From Candidatus Paracaedibacteraceae bacterium (GTDB taxonomy: Bacteria; Pseudomonadota; Alphaproteobacteria; Paracaedibacterales; Paracaedibacteraceae), in NCBI GenBank assembly GCA_019459505.1, contig JAIBEV010000041.1, forward strand, positions 39,823 to 103,822: 64,000 bases of DNA, in the 5' to 3' direction. The position numbers were made by a program, and so were the translations under genes. The notes under the pieces are model-generated. The model made no database searches and was not told where the DNA came from. It saw only the letters and a program-made list of their open reading frames with translations. Shown here in pieces: positions 27,903 to 38,283 of this stretch (position 1 is its first letter; each line of letters starts with the position of its first letter).

Positions 27903-28029
27903 CTTGTTAATAGAAATTGTAGATTTTCTATAAAACCCTAAAATGGTCTTATGGTATCAATAATTTAAGGCGGAAGTACACTAAATTGTCTTCCGTCTTC
28001 TAAAACAACTTTATTAGAAAGACCACAAA

Positions 28030-28254
28030 TTAAAGTAATTTCATTCTTTGGGGGGTAATGGAAATAATCAAGGTGTCAAACCCTTCATTTTCTCCAAATA
28101 CTTTAATACCTGTGCTAACCATGACAAAGTTAGCGGCTTTATTCATTTTTTCTAATTGGCATCCGATTAAAGGGACACTTCTGCACGGTGATAGTCTTGT
28201 GTATTCAGGAACATCCAATCGAAGAGCAGGGAGATAAGATAACGATTTGTCCAA
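28030..28254 (-). CDS. doubtful small ORF, possible gene remnant
   Basis: A 74-codon minus-strand frame from an ATG at 28254 reads DVPEYTRLSPCRSVPLIGCQ and later VSTGIKVFGENEGFDTLIIS. The amino-acid composition is protein-like, but there is no ribosome-binding site, no signal peptide and no family I recognise. The frame stays open upstream of the ATG without another start. It may be the tail of a decayed gene. Confidence 0.2.
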   Translation of the reverse strand: MDKSLSYLPALRLDVPEYTRLSPCRSVPLIGCQLEKMNKAANFVMVSTGIKVFGENEGFDTLIISITPQRMKLL

Positions 28255-28464
28255 CCCTTTACAGCTTATTACCTGGGGGGCTCTTATGAAATTGTTGCCC
28301 GTATTTATGAAACCTTTGATACCATGCAGAGTAAAGTTAAAAATTCTCCTATAAACCCATCTCCGAAAGACCTGCTCCTATCTCTTCTGTTGCTTTCTAT
28401 GGTACACTCTCGTCAACTGAATTAAATCGAGGTCTTATACCCTATACGGATGAACTTCAAAGTT
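28240..28464 (+). pseudogene. degenerate gene fragment
   Basis: One plus frame reads GGSYEIVARIYETFDTMQSK and VKNSPINPSPK, then appears to shift near 28370 into RPAPISSVAFYGTLSSTELN and IPYTDELQS before a stop at about 28464. Both halves look like real protein, but neither has a start with a ribosome-binding site. This is most likely the end of a lost gene. The surrounding 27903-28478 stretch holds nothing else I can support. Confidence 0.3.
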
Positions 28465-28478
28465 AGCTTTACGAGCAT

Positions 28479-28507
28479 AAAAAAAGACCAGGAAAACCCT
28501 GGTCTTT
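28479..28507 (-). terminator. terminator of the 28547-28840 gene
   Basis: On the minus strand AAAGACCAGG pairs with CCTGGTCTTT around a 5-base loop and runs into a T7 tract. This is a textbook Rho-independent terminator. Confidence 0.85.
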
Positions 28508-28546
28508 GTAAGGGGATAAGGGCAAGCCTCGCTAATAGTTAATCCC

Positions 28547-28840
28547 TTATTTACTTTCCTCAGTTGAGCTTTTTGTAAGATTATCATGATATTTCTGTGT
28601 CTCGGATATACTCATGTCAGAATTTTTGGGAACGAATATTGCTTGGTAGGCGTTATCCTCAGGGTTGGATACTGGATCAGGCTTAATTCCCGCAAATTGT
28701 TGGTTAGAATTTTTTTCTAACTGCTTATTAACAATCTCCTGCTCCTTTGAAGTGAGATTTTGGGTTTTCCAATCTGACGCTATTAAAGTTGAAATTGAGA
28801 GAATAGTGATAATAGTGGTGTATAAGAGTTTATTTGTCAT
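28547..28840 (-). CDS. small exported protein of unknown function
   Basis: The ATG at 28840 follows an excellent AGAAGGAGG site and gives 97 residues; a longer frame from 28903 lacks one. Residues 1-22 form a signal peptide (LLYTTIITILSISTLIASDW). The mature part is polar and probably helical (TSKEQEIVNKQLEKNSNQQF), then DPVSNPEDNAYQAIFVPKNS. It has no cysteine and no recognised domain. A strong terminator follows, so this is a real monocistronic gene of the exported small-protein class frequent in this window. Confidence 0.7.
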   Translation of the reverse strand: MTNKLLYTTIITILSISTLIASDWKTQNLTSKEQEIVNKQLEKNSNQQFAGIKPDPVSNPEDNAYQAIFVPKNSDMSISETQKYHDNLTKSSTEESK

Positions 28841-29151
28841 ACTTTTTCCTCCTTCTAAAAAATTATCCTTAATACGTAGCACCTCATTAATTTTAGAGAT
28901 CATATACTTTTATCTCCAGCAATTACCATTTTCCTATTTGTGCTTAAATATCGTTGCTACTACTCTCTAAAAAGATGTGAATTGCTTGAGTCTTTCTTTA
29001 GGTTATTATTGTGAACCCTTTTCTATTTTAAGTTGATCCGTAATATTATGAATTTTTTATACCATAAAACCTTCATAATTAGATGCAGGAAAGAAGTAAT
29101 AAATTATCACTCATAAAAATCTGTGGAATAAGGGAGAAGTGTAAAATTCCT

Positions 29152-29330
29152 TTGTTGGTACATTTACTGTTTATAGAAATATTTCTTCTTGGCCTTGACC
29201 CCGGACCTCGAGCTGACAGGCGGAATGCTCTTATAATCTTGAGACCCCTGCTCAATCAAGGCAGGGGATGCATTTATTGTTTACACCTGTAATATAAAGT
29301 TTCCGGGTCGCGCTAACGCTTGCCCGGAAA
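29152..29330. repeat. dispersed intergenic repeats, second locus
   Basis: Bases 29152-29215 match the unit at 26519 at roughly four of five positions (TTTATAGAAATATTTCTTCT, GGCCTTGACCCCGGACCTCG, GCTGACAGGCGG). They are followed by GAGACCCCTGCTC and a GCAGGGG hairpin arm. A second element at 29300-29330 reads TTTCCGGGTCGCGCTAACGC and ends CCCGGAAA, a hairpin with a diverged copy at 47340-47371. Both lie between genes. Confidence 0.6.
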
Positions 29331-29361
29331 AGAAAAGTTAAAAATATAGTAAGGGGACTAT

Positions 29362-31845
<2,484 letters not shown>

Positions 31846-31848
31846 TTA

Positions 31849-31866
31849 AGTTAACCTATGTTAACT
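31849..31866. promoter_or_regulatory. inverted repeat in the gyrB/flavoprotein intergenic region
   Basis: AGTTAAC and GTTAACT are separated by CTAT, giving a 7-bp dyad 25 bases upstream of the gyrB start. Its position between divergent genes suits an operator, but the AT-rich background makes chance possible. Confidence 0.3.
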
Positions 31867-31972
31867 CAACTATCCAAAGAATCATAGTTAAAAACAGGTT
31901 TATTGTTAGAAGCAAACACGTGCTTTTTGGCTCAATTCCTTGTACACTCTTTAAAAACAGCAAAAAAAATTG

Positions 31973-33151
31973 ATGATGCAAAATTATGATGCAATTGTTA
32001 TTGGTGGTGGTGCTGCCGGGTTGATGGCAGCTTTACAAGCCGGTCGTCGCGGCCGACAAGTTCTTCTCATTGAACATACAGCCAAGATTGGGGAAAAGAT
32101 TCGCATTTCCGGTGGGGGACGTTGTAACTTCACGAATCTGGGGGCTAGTCCTGCCAACTATATATGTTCTAACCCCCACTTTGTTAAATCAGCGTTAGCC
32201 GGTTATACACAGCATGATTTCATTAAAATGGTTGAGGCTCATCACATTCAGTACCATGAAAAGACGCTAGGTCAGCTTTTTTGTGATGGATCTTCTAAGC
32301 AGATTATTCAAATGTTGTTGGACGAATGTACTAAATCTCAGGTGAAAATTCTTTTATCGTGTCGCGTCAATGATATAGCCAAGTCTGAGCGCTTTTCTAT
32401 TGTCTCCGATAAGGGGACATTTGAGGCAGAGTCAGTAGTAATCGCAACAGGGGGGTTGTCAATCCCCCAAATTGGAGCCAGTGACTTTGGCTATCGAATT
32501 GCCAAAAAATTTGATGTTCCTATCCGGACGACGTGCCCAGCGCTTGTGCCCTTGACAGTAGGGGCTAATGATTTGCAACAATTCAAAGCCATCAGCGGCA
32601 TATCCAATCCATCTATTGTGTCTTATGGAAAGACTCAATTTCCAGAAAATATTCTCTTTACGCACCGCGGTTTGAGTGGTCCGGCTATTTTGCAAATCTC
32701 CTCTTATTTGCCTTGTTTTTCGGAAGAAATAATTTCAATTAATTTGATGCCTACTGTTGATTTAAGGCATTTAATCAACCAGCATAAAGATTCTAAGAAA
32801 ACTTTGTGTAATTTCTTAAAGCAATACTTAAGTGATCGATTAGTTAATTTCATGGTGGATAATGATTTTTGGCATCAGCCGATGACAGAAGTAAAGAAGG
32901 CTACCCTTTTAGCAGCGGCGGACAAGCTTCATAATTTTTCTGTTAAAATTCAGGGTAGTGAAGGATTTCAAAAAGCAGAAGTTACCCGCGGAGGGGTGGA
33001 TACTGATTATCTGTCTTCAAAAACGATGATGGCCAAACAAGTGCCCGGTTTGTTTTTTATTGGCGAAGTTGTAGACGTAACGGGTTGGCTTGGAGGCTAT
33101 AATTTTCAATGGGCTTGGTCGTCGGGCTATGCTGCTGGTCTTAACTGCTAA
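31973..33151 (+). CDS. NAD(P)/FAD-dependent oxidoreductase, BaiN/YhiN (HI0933) family
   Basis: The protein of about 392 residues has an N-terminal FAD-binding GGGAAGLMAALQAGRRG motif, the family-specific GEKIRISGGGRCNFTN segment, a mid-protein VIATGGLSIPQIGASDFGY loop, FTHRGLSGPAILQIS, and the C-terminal TRGGVDTD, LFFIGEVVDVTGWLGGYNFQ and WAWSSGYAAG blocks. Members are flavoproteins of uncertain physiological role. Starts at TTG 31970, ATG 31973 and ATG 31976 cannot be separated, as none has a strong site. The gene diverges from gyrB. Confidence 0.93.
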   Translation: MMQNYDAIVIGGGAAGLMAALQAGRRGRQVLLIEHTAKIGEKIRISGGGRCNFTNLGASPANYICSNPHFVKSALAGYTQHDFIKMVEAHHIQYHEKTLGQLFCDGSSKQIIQMLLDECTKSQVKILLSCRVNDIAKSERFSIVSDKGTFEAESVVIATGGLSIPQIGASDFGYRIAKKFDVPIRTTCPALVPLTVGANDLQQFKAISGISNPSIVSYGKTQFPENILFTHRGLSGPAILQISSYLPCFSEEIISINLMPTVDLRHLINQHKDSKKTLCNFLKQYLSDRLVNFMVDNDFWHQPMTEVKKATLLAAADKLHNFSVKIQGSEGFQKAEVTRGGVDTDYLSSKTMMAKQVPGLFFIGEVVDVTGWLGGYNFQWAWSSGYAAGLNC

Positions 33152-33171
33152 AAACTTGCCTAGGAATAATT

Positions 33172-33348
33172 GTGGTTCTTCTTTGGGGCGTTGGTTCTTA
33201 CATATCTTATATGCGCGATGCTCAAGTTCTTGCGAATCATAAACGTTCTTCTATACGCGAGGTTTTTTCGGATAGGGTTGCTGTGGGAAAATTATTTTAT
33301 ATTTTTTCAATAGCTCCTAACTTTAAAAATATCCAATTTTTAACTTAA
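33172..33348 (+). CDS. possible small membrane protein, 58 aa
   Basis: A GTG at 33172 lies 6 bases after AGGA and opens 58 codons ending at TAA 33346. The product starts MVLLWGVGSYISYMRDAQVL, has a basic middle (ANHKRSSIREVFSDR) and a hydrophobic VAVGKLFYIFSIAP stretch. The composition is plausible for a coding region and the frame fills the gap between the flavoprotein and arfB. It could also be a decayed fragment, as no family is recognised. Confidence 0.3.
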   Translation: MVLLWGVGSYISYMRDAQVLANHKRSSIREVFSDRVAVGKLFYIFSIAPNFKNIQFLT

Positions 33349-33412
33349 GTTATAATACTCTTTATTGATCTGCATGGGAGAGGATATCATTTTAATATAA
33401 GGAGAAATTTAG

Positions 33413-33835
33413 ATGTTATGGATTACCGATGCTCTTTATTTGCAGGATTGGGAAGTAAGCGAAACATTCATCCGTGCTAGTGGGCCAGGGCGACAGAACG
33501 TTAATAAGGTTTCAACGGCTGTCCAATTACGATTTGATGTGCTTCACTCTCCCTCTTTGTCAGAAGACGTTCGACAACGCCTGCTTCATAGTGCCCGCCA
33601 TCGGCTAACAAAGGACGGTATTTTAATTATTACGGCGCAAAAATTTCGCAGCCAGGAGCAGAATCGGCAAGATGCCAGAACACGCCTTATTCAGATCATT
33701 AAAAATGCTCTTCATAAACCAGTTCAGCGTGTCACCACCACCCCGCCACTGGCCTCTAAAGAAAAGCGGTTGCATAACAAAGCCATACAAAGTCGGCGCA
33801 AAAAAATGAGAAAATTAACGCTCTTGAATGATTAG
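33413..33835 (+). CDS. arfB: alternative ribosome-rescue factor ArfB (YaeJ) with altered GGQ motif
   Basis: ArfB rescues ribosomes stalled on non-stop mRNA by hydrolysing peptidyl-tRNA with a GGQ loop, while a basic C-terminal tail enters the empty mRNA channel. The 140-residue protein matches throughout: MLWITDALYL, ETFIRASGPGRQNVNKVSTA, LTKDGILIITAQKFRSQEQN, and a basic tail ending SKEKRLHNKAIQSRRKKMRK. The catalytic motif, normally GPGGQNVNK, reads GPGRQNVNK, with arginine at residue 27 (CGA at 33491-33493). A single G-to-C or G-to-A change separates CGA from a glycine codon. A good AAGGAG site precedes the ATG. The rest is intact, so an active-site loss or a base error is likely. Confidence 0.93.
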   Translation: MLWITDALYLQDWEVSETFIRASGPGRQNVNKVSTAVQLRFDVLHSPSLSEDVRQRLLHSARHRLTKDGILIITAQKFRSQEQNRQDARTRLIQIIKNALHKPVQRVTTTPPLASKEKRLHNKAIQSRRKKMRKLTLLND

Positions 33836-33941
33836 CTTATCTTAAGGGAGAAGATAAGTGGACACAAAATACTGAATTTTACTAAAACCAAACACTTATA
33901 TCAGAATTTCTCAATAGAATATAAAAAAAATCAGAAAACTG

Positions 33942-33970
33942 TTGCAAAGGGATAGAAAAGTCTGTAATAA
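33942..33970 (+). promoter_or_regulatory. promoter of tRNA-Lys
   Basis: TTGCAA (33942-33947), a 17-base spacer and TAATAA (33965-33970) lie 18 bases before the tRNA. Spacing and sequence fit a sigma-70 promoter. Confidence 0.65.
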
Positions 33971-33988
33971 ATTAGGTATATCTTTTGG

Positions 33989-34064
33989 GGGTCTATAGCT
34001 CAGTTGGTAGAGCACCTGACTTTTAATCAGGGTGTCGAAGGTTCGAATCCTTCTGGACCCACCA
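33989..34064 (+). tRNA. tRNA-Lys (anticodon TTT)
   Basis: Acceptor GGGTCTA/TGGACCC, anticodon arm CTGACTTTTAATCAG presenting TTT, T-loop GGTTCGAATCC, discriminator A and encoded CCA give a complete 76-base cloverleaf. Confidence 0.97.
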
Positions 34065-34151
34065 CTCCTAAAATTCTTCCATCTCTCCCTTGTAAATCAT
34101 ACAATTTTCAGTTTAAATTAACTAAAATCTTATCTATTAGTTCCCTGTTGT

Positions 34152-35066
34152 ATGATGCAAAGAAATAGACTATTAGCGCCGCTGTTATTGTTAAGCTTAA
34201 CAGCCTGTACGCAACTTAAATTTAGTGATTCGCCTCATCCTTACGACCCCCAACTTCGCCATTATCCAGATATAAAGATTGCGTTTATACTAGGCGGAGG
34301 GGGAGCCAAAGGTTTGGCCCATGTGGGGATTATGGAAGAATTGATGAAAGAGGGGATTTATCCTGACCTGATGGTGGGATGTAGCGCGGGATCTATTGTG
34401 GGGGCCTTGTATGCTGATTCACTTGATATTAGGCAGGTGAAAGCCTATTTATTGCCCCAGGTCCGGGAAAACCTTGTCAATATTTCTTTAAACTTTCTAC
34501 CCTTTGGAATTAGTGACGGGAATGGCTTGCATTCTTTCTTAAAAGAGACATTAAAGGCTCGTTATTTCGAGGAACTTAAAATCCCCTTTGTTGCCGTTGC
34601 CACAAATCTCCAGTTTGGCGATATGACAGCCTTTGGGCGCGGAGAGTTAATTCCTGCAGTTAAAGCGTCTTCTGCTTTTCCAGGTGTTTTTACGCCTGTA
34701 GAGGTCCAAGGACAATTCTTTGTAGATGGTGGGGTAGCCAATAATGCGCCTGCTGAAGTTGCGCATCGAATGGGCGCTAAATTTATTATTGCTATTGAGT
34801 TGGATGCGGGCTTGCCTGACACAGCCCCCAGTCATGCATTGGGAATTCTACGACGCTGTTTGCAGATTAGTTTGCGCCATCAATCCCGTTTGGCTTTAGT
34901 CAATGCCGATTATGTATTAAAAGTTTCTCTCCCAGAAATGGGAACCTTTGAGAATGGGATGAATGAGATTGTTTATCAGCGAGGACGTGAAGTGGGACGC
35001 AACCAAGCCTCTAAAATTAAGCAGTTAATTGAGCAAAAATTAGGAAAGCAAACAGAAGTTCAGTAA
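34152..35066 (+). CDS. patatin-like phospholipase lipoprotein (RssA type)
   Basis: The 304-residue protein has a lipoprotein signal peptide with lipobox LTAC (cysteine at residue 19). The patatin domain follows: the oxyanion loop GGGGAKGLAHVGIM, the nucleophile elbow GCSAGSIVG, and the catalytic DGGVANNAPAEV. This Ser-Asp dyad hydrolyses acyl ester bonds in phospholipids. The envelope location implied by the lipobox suggests action on the bacterium's own or host membranes. Patatins are known virulence factors in Rickettsia and other intracellular bacteria; a role here is inference. Two adjacent ATGs (34152, 34155) could start it. Confidence 0.92.
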   Translation: MMQRNRLLAPLLLLSLTACTQLKFSDSPHPYDPQLRHYPDIKIAFILGGGGAKGLAHVGIMEELMKEGIYPDLMVGCSAGSIVGALYADSLDIRQVKAYLLPQVRENLVNISLNFLPFGISDGNGLHSFLKETLKARYFEELKIPFVAVATNLQFGDMTAFGRGELIPAVKASSAFPGVFTPVEVQGQFFVDGGVANNAPAEVAHRMGAKFIIAIELDAGLPDTAPSHALGILRRCLQISLRHQSRLALVNADYVLKVSLPEMGTFENGMNEIVYQRGREVGRNQASKIKQLIEQKLGKQTEVQ

Positions 35067-35140
35067 GCCTAAATTAATTTCTTCGTATCAGTTGAAATCA
35101 ATTTAGGGCTTGTGGGAAAGCAAGTATTATTGATGGCGTC

Positions 35141-35356
35141 TCATTTGCTCAAAAGTACCTTACCAGTTTGTCTTCCATAGCCATATCCCTTAATTCTCTC
35201 ACTGGGTAAGGATTTATGGGGTAGGTCTACTCTGCTAGCAGAAGGAACCTCTGGCGAAGGAGGGGGAAAGGAGGGAGGAAAGCCTGGCTGAGATGTGCAA
35301 CTTGCTAATAAGACTGCTGCAAGTCCCAACCATACTTCATTAAAATATATTTTCAT
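35141..35356 (-). CDS. small proline-rich lipoprotein
   Basis: A 71-residue protein starts at an ATG behind a strong CGGAGGAAAAG site. The signal peptide has lipobox LASC (cysteine at residue 20). The mature part is proline/serine rich (PGFPPSFPPPSPEVPSASR) and ends KGYGYGRQTGKVLLSK. No domain is recognised. The composition suggests a short envelope-anchored linker. It ends 39 bases before the end of the DASS gene's coding region on the same strand and is probably transcribed separately. Confidence 0.65.
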   Translation of the reverse strand: MKIYFNEVWLGLAAVLLASCTSQPGFPPSFPPPSPEVPSASRVDLPHKSLPSERIKGYGYGRQTGKVLLSK

Positions 35357-35395
35357 ACTTTTCCTCCGTATTTGCTAAATTTGTAACGTGTTATC

Positions 35396-36799
35396 TTACC
35401 AGAGACCAATAGCTTTCCACCAAACGCTTCCGACGCCAAACCAGATCAACAAATTGACCACACTAAACAGGAAGCCAAGGCGCCACCATGTACCAATATC
35501 TACATAGCCGGCTCCAAAGAACATGGCTGAAGAGCTAGCCCCATAGTGTGTCATACTTGAAAATAGGCTGGAACAGAATCCAAAGCCCAAAGCTGCAATT
35601 AAAGGGGGAGTCCCTGCTGAAATAGCAACGGCTAAGAATGCTGCATACATCGCACTGACATGGGAGGTGTTACTGGCAAAGAAATAATGGCTATAGAAAT
35701 AAATAAGGATTAACACCGCAAAGGCTGACATCCAGTCCATTCCCATAACAAGGGTGCTGACCATGGTAGAAAACCAGGCAACGACACCATAGATCTGAAG
35801 ATATTTAGCCATGGTTACTAAAATCGCAAACCAAATTAGGGTGTGCCAAGCTTCCTTTTCCTCTAGAATATCATTCCAAGTTAGAATTTTGCTTAAAAGC
35901 AATAAGCAGAGGCCTAGCAGGGCTGTAGTAGCTGCGGAAATGCCATAAGACTCACCAAAAATCCACAGGCCAAGCATCAGTGCAAAGACACCGGCCATCA
36001 ACCATTCTGAGCCACTCATGGGTCCCATATCGGTTAGCTTTTTGCGGGCAAGCTCAGGGGCATGATCAAAACGCTTTTGCGTGGGGGGAAAGGCAAAATA
36101 AAAGAATAAAGGTAAAACAATTAAAGATAATAATCCTGGCACAGCGGCAGCAATAGCCCAGTTGCTCCAGGTAATTTGCACACCTTGACTGGCTGCAAAT
36201 GACTGACACATCGGATTAGCCGCCATAGCAGTTAAAAACATAGCACTGGTGATTAAGTTGCCATTATAGGCGACCTTGTGCAAATAGGCCCCAATCTTGC
36301 GACGAGTTGAATCATAAGGATGGCTGTCCATGGACTCAGAGATGGCGGTTACCACTGGATACATAATACCACCGGCACGGGCCGCACTGCTCGGAACAAA
36401 AGGGGCAATAAATAATTCGGTTGCAACGATACTGTATCCCATCCCCAAAGCACTCCGGCCAAACCATTGAACGAATTTATAGGCAATCCGGATGCCAAGT
36501 TTGGTCTTGATGAATCCTCGGGCAATAAAAAATACATAAAGGACTAGCCAAATAATACTATCGCCATACCCACTGAGAGCTTCGGGTTGTAATTTTAATG
36601 TACCCGTCAATACTGTTGCAGCCAATCCAATAAGAGCCACAGCCCCCATGGGTAAAGGCTTAAAAATTAATCCGGAAATGGTTGCCACAAAAATGGCGAA
36701 CAAATGCCAGCCCTGGGGATCCATTCCAGTGGGGGCTGGATAAAAATATAATCCTATTCCCAAGAGAGCAGGGATTAAAAAACTAAAAATCGGACTCAT
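35396..36799 (-). CDS. DASS-family (SLC13) anion/dicarboxylate transporter
   Basis: The 467-residue integral membrane protein has 11 or more hydrophobic segments. Family blocks include FVPSSAARAGGIMYPVV, an asparagine-containing YNGNLITSAMFLTAMAAN substrate-binding motif, SNTSHVSAMYAAFLAVAISA and GTPPLIAALGFGFCSSLFSS. These match the CitT/SodiT1-like DASS exchangers, which carry C4-dicarboxylates, 2-oxoglutarate or citrate. An AAAGGAAA site precedes the ATG at 36799. For an intracellular bacterium it would allow uptake or exchange of host TCA intermediates. The actual substrate cannot be read from sequence. Confidence 0.9.
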   Translation of the reverse strand: MSPIFSFLIPALLGIGLYFYPAPTGMDPQGWHLFAIFVATISGLIFKPLPMGAVALIGLAATVLTGTLKLQPEALSGYGDSIIWLVLYVFFIARGFIKTKLGIRIAYKFVQWFGRSALGMGYSIVATELFIAPFVPSSAARAGGIMYPVVTAISESMDSHPYDSTRRKIGAYLHKVAYNGNLITSAMFLTAMAANPMCQSFAASQGVQITWSNWAIAAAVPGLLSLIVLPLFFYFAFPPTQKRFDHAPELARKKLTDMGPMSGSEWLMAGVFALMLGLWIFGESYGISAATTALLGLCLLLLSKILTWNDILEEKEAWHTLIWFAILVTMAKYLQIYGVVAWFSTMVSTLVMGMDWMSAFAVLILIYFYSHYFFASNTSHVSAMYAAFLAVAISAGTPPLIAALGFGFCSSLFSSMTHYGASSSAMFFGAGYVDIGTWWRLGFLFSVVNLLIWFGVGSVWWKAIGLW

Positions 36800-36938
36800 A
36801 TGATTTTCCTTTATAGGTCTAATGCACTACCGTTACCAGAAATTGATTATTTCGGCTAGGGGAAAATAAAATCCGATAAATTGACTGTTGGTGCACTAAG
36901 AATTCTGTATCCTCCAAGCTATTTTAAGGATGCTTACC

Positions 36939-38045
36939 CTAACTGCAGATATTAATACTCACACCAAAATACTTTTCTCTTTTTTTGTAAAACTGCCCAT
37001 GGCGGGAATTTCCATTCGTATAGTTAATGAGAAACTTGAGGGTTCGTCCTGACCATACTGAATTATCAATTTGAACATCGGTTGAAACATTTAGGCGGGG
37101 GCTGTATCTCGTTTCATTCCAGAAAAAGGTATTCATACCAAAAACAAAGCGAGCCTTATCCCATAAAATTCTTGTTTTGGAAATGTAATCTACGCCAGTT
37201 TCTATAGTAAACGGTTTAAGGTAAGAAGGATCTCGATCCATTAAATAACCAAAACCAATGTAGGGGCGAAAAGAGTCTAATTTATAAGCGGTATACCACT
37301 TTAAAGCTTCATAACTTAAGTTGATTCGTTTATCTAAATAACGGGGACGAGAGATAATAAATTCATCACCAATATGCGAGCTAATATGGGAAAACTGAAT
37401 TAAATTTTGCCATTTTTTATCGTAGACTACCGATAGCCCAATCCCGACAAAATAATCTGAATTGATTAAACGGGAGGGGGATTGAGAGAAATCCATTAGC
37501 CCTGTTAAGCCAGCTTGGATCCCTATTTCATATACTAATTTAGGGGTATGATAGCGTAATAAAGCCAGATTTTCGCCAAAGGCAAGATCGAAAATGTTTT
37601 TGCCATAAACGGAATTGAAATGATGTTGATAGCCCACTGAAAATTTTGGCCATTTAGGGTCGGCAATCGGAGCCTCATAAATAACGCCATTGGGAATAAT
37701 TTTTAATTTGCTGCTTGCTGGCGAGGTCTTAATGGTCGCTGACTCATAAGTATTTGGGGCCTTTTTCTTTATGTCGTCATCCTCTAAAGAAGAAATATTA
37801 ATTCGGGCGAAATAAGTAGACGCTTTTAAACGGCTTATAAGCTTGTCTTGAACTTGATGATCGAGCGGGGTGCCAATCACTATGATAGTTAACTGATCGC
37901 CCTCAATAAAATATTTTAATTTGTCTTCGGGTAAGGCTTCATTAATAACGGCTGCTACGTATCCAGTAAGATAGTCTTCTGATTGTGCCCAAGTGGGTGA
38001 GATTAAGTGTAGTATTAAGCAAAGAGTACCTATACAGAGCTTCAT
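36939..38045 (-). CDS. DUF1207 outer-membrane protein
   Basis: The protein has about 368 residues from the ATG at 38045. It has a signal peptide (KLCIGTLCLILHLISPTWAQ) followed by a periplasmic linker with BON-like character (GDQLTIIVIGTPLDHQVQDK). The C-terminal barrel starts at APIADPKWPKFSVGYQHHF and contains FGENLALLRYH, GIQAGLTGLMDFSQSPSRLI, NSDYFVGIGLSV, FSHISSHIGDEFI and FGYLMDRDPSYLKPFTIETG. These are the conserved blocks of DUF1207, an outer-membrane family of unknown function. A longer start at 38072 is possible. The first 100 residues are more variable than the barrel. Confidence 0.75.
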   Translation of the reverse strand: MKLCIGTLCLILHLISPTWAQSEDYLTGYVAAVINEALPEDKLKYFIEGDQLTIIVIGTPLDHQVQDKLISRLKASTYFARINISSLEDDDIKKKAPNTYESATIKTSPASSKLKIIPNGVIYEAPIADPKWPKFSVGYQHHFNSVYGKNIFDLAFGENLALLRYHTPKLVYEIGIQAGLTGLMDFSQSPSRLINSDYFVGIGLSVVYDKKWQNLIQFSHISSHIGDEFIISRPRYLDKRINLSYEALKWYTAYKLDSFRPYIGFGYLMDRDPSYLKPFTIETGVDYISKTRILWDKARFVFGMNTFFWNETRYSPRLNVSTDVQIDNSVWSGRTLKFLINYTNGNSRHGQFYKKREKYFGVSINICS

Positions 38046-38283
38046 CGGTTGGACAATACTGCAATAAGGCATGATAATAATTTAAATCCTAATTAAAAAA
38101 ATTTTCTTAAATTAGTTATAAATTTATTTATTTAACCACGTAAAATATTTAATGTTTTTAACTTAACCTGCTTTATAGTAATGCAAAGAAATGAAATTTC
38201 TTGTAGATAATCTATTGTAATTGATTAATAAATCTCCATATGTAAGGTTAAGCTATTTTGAATTGCGATATTAGGACCTTTAA

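Noticed and set aside
29083..29292. 69-codon plus-strand frame
   Set aside because: It lies mostly on the repeat copy and reads as low-quality sequence.
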